Shown piece after piece: positions 63,981 to 64,000 of a stretch of DNA of 64,000 nucleotides. A program made the translations under genes and the position numbers. The stretch is from the NCBI GenBank assembly GCA_963811595.1, contig CAWERW010000004.1:62001-126000 (forward strand). Direction: 5' to 3'. The stretch is from DASQFQ01 sp963811595. GTDB lineage: Bacteria > Actinomycetota > Thermoleophilia > Solirubrobacterales > Solirubrobacteraceae. The stretch's first letter is position 1. Each line of letters begins with the position of its first letter. The notes under the pieces are model-generated. The model worked only from the letters and a program-made list of their open reading frames with translations, made no database searches and was not told where the DNA came from.

Positions 63981-64000
63981 TCGAGGTCAAGGTCCCTGAC
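63977..64000 (+). CDS. lpdA: Dihydrolipoamide dehydrogenase with N-terminal lipoyl domain (5' end only)
   Basis: Only eight codons, VIEVKVPD, are visible, starting at a GTG that overlaps the E2 stop. This opening matches a lipoyl domain and, by operon context, an E3 that carries its own lipoyl domain. The identity is inferred from position and eight residues, so it is provisional. Confidence 0.5.

Overview
The window is very GC-rich bacterial DNA with frequent GTG/TTG starts, many 4-base start/stop overlaps (ATGA, GTGA, TTGA), SARP/AfsR-type regulators, a probable non-discriminating AspRS, and an IscU-like/MnmA fusion. Together these suggest an actinobacterium of the Thermoleophilia/Solirubrobacterales type. 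That placement is inferred from gene content and base composition; no search was run.

Layout. (1) 1-9.7 kb is core genome, mostly on the minus strand: the IscU-like/mnmA fusion, a membrane-anchored thioredoxin-fold-like protein, aspS, hisS, a CAP-domain protein, a metallo-beta-lactamase-fold hydrolase, a small membrane protein, glutamate formiminotransferase and a Tim44-like membrane protein. An intact tRNA-Met(CAT) follows at 9699-9772. (2) 9.7-30.9 kb is an accretion zone. The 3' part of that tRNA recurs at 15490, 19958 and 23780, with a decayed flank at 30810. Each tRNA copy is followed by a related flank carrying a palindrome and what looks like the tail of a lost integrase. Between the copies lie a SARP regulator / ArsM-like methyltransferase / OsmC / acyl-CoA-dehydrogenase-fold monooxygenase / flavin reductase operon, a large AfsR-type regulator, and a cAMP pair (MFS-cNMP protein and class III cyclase). 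Further right are a quinone reductase and two operons that share a duplicated ECF-type promoter (MFS-DUF899 and ParB-like-YCII-ECF42 sigma). No intact integrase is present; gene stubs and an IS110 fragment mark decay. (3) 30.9-41.6 kb is accessory metabolism and regulation: a Tes-like radical SAM enzyme with a coupled methyltransferase, four SRPBCC proteins, an ArsR repressor with a clear tandem operator, a SnoaL/sigma operon, a permease-CBS-permease operon and a Tat-exported ferritin-like protein. (4) 41.6-47.5 kb is a glycan or lipid-sugar cluster: GT-C-like membrane protein, epimerase, GT2, DUF2064, membrane molybdopterin oxidoreductase and methyltransferase. Part of it resembles the mycobacterial Rv0539-Rv0541c arrangement. 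(5) 47.5-53.8 kb holds a two-component system divergent from an ABC exporter and a secreted phosphoesterase. (6) 53.8-59.9 kb has a shrunken MmyB-type regulator next to an aldo/keto reductase, an EAL-DICT protein, MpsC-like and STAS proteins, a flavin split-barrel protein, decayed hydrolase and stress-protein fragments, and a deaminase. (7) 59.9-64.0 kb returns to core metabolism with the pyruvate dehydrogenase operon aceE-aceF-lpd, cut by the window edge.

The strongest non-routine signals are the tRNA-Met fragment array with its cargo, the duplicated ECF42-type promoter, the Tes-like radical SAM/methyltransferase pair, the tandem ArsR operator and the several genes shortened by internal deletion.
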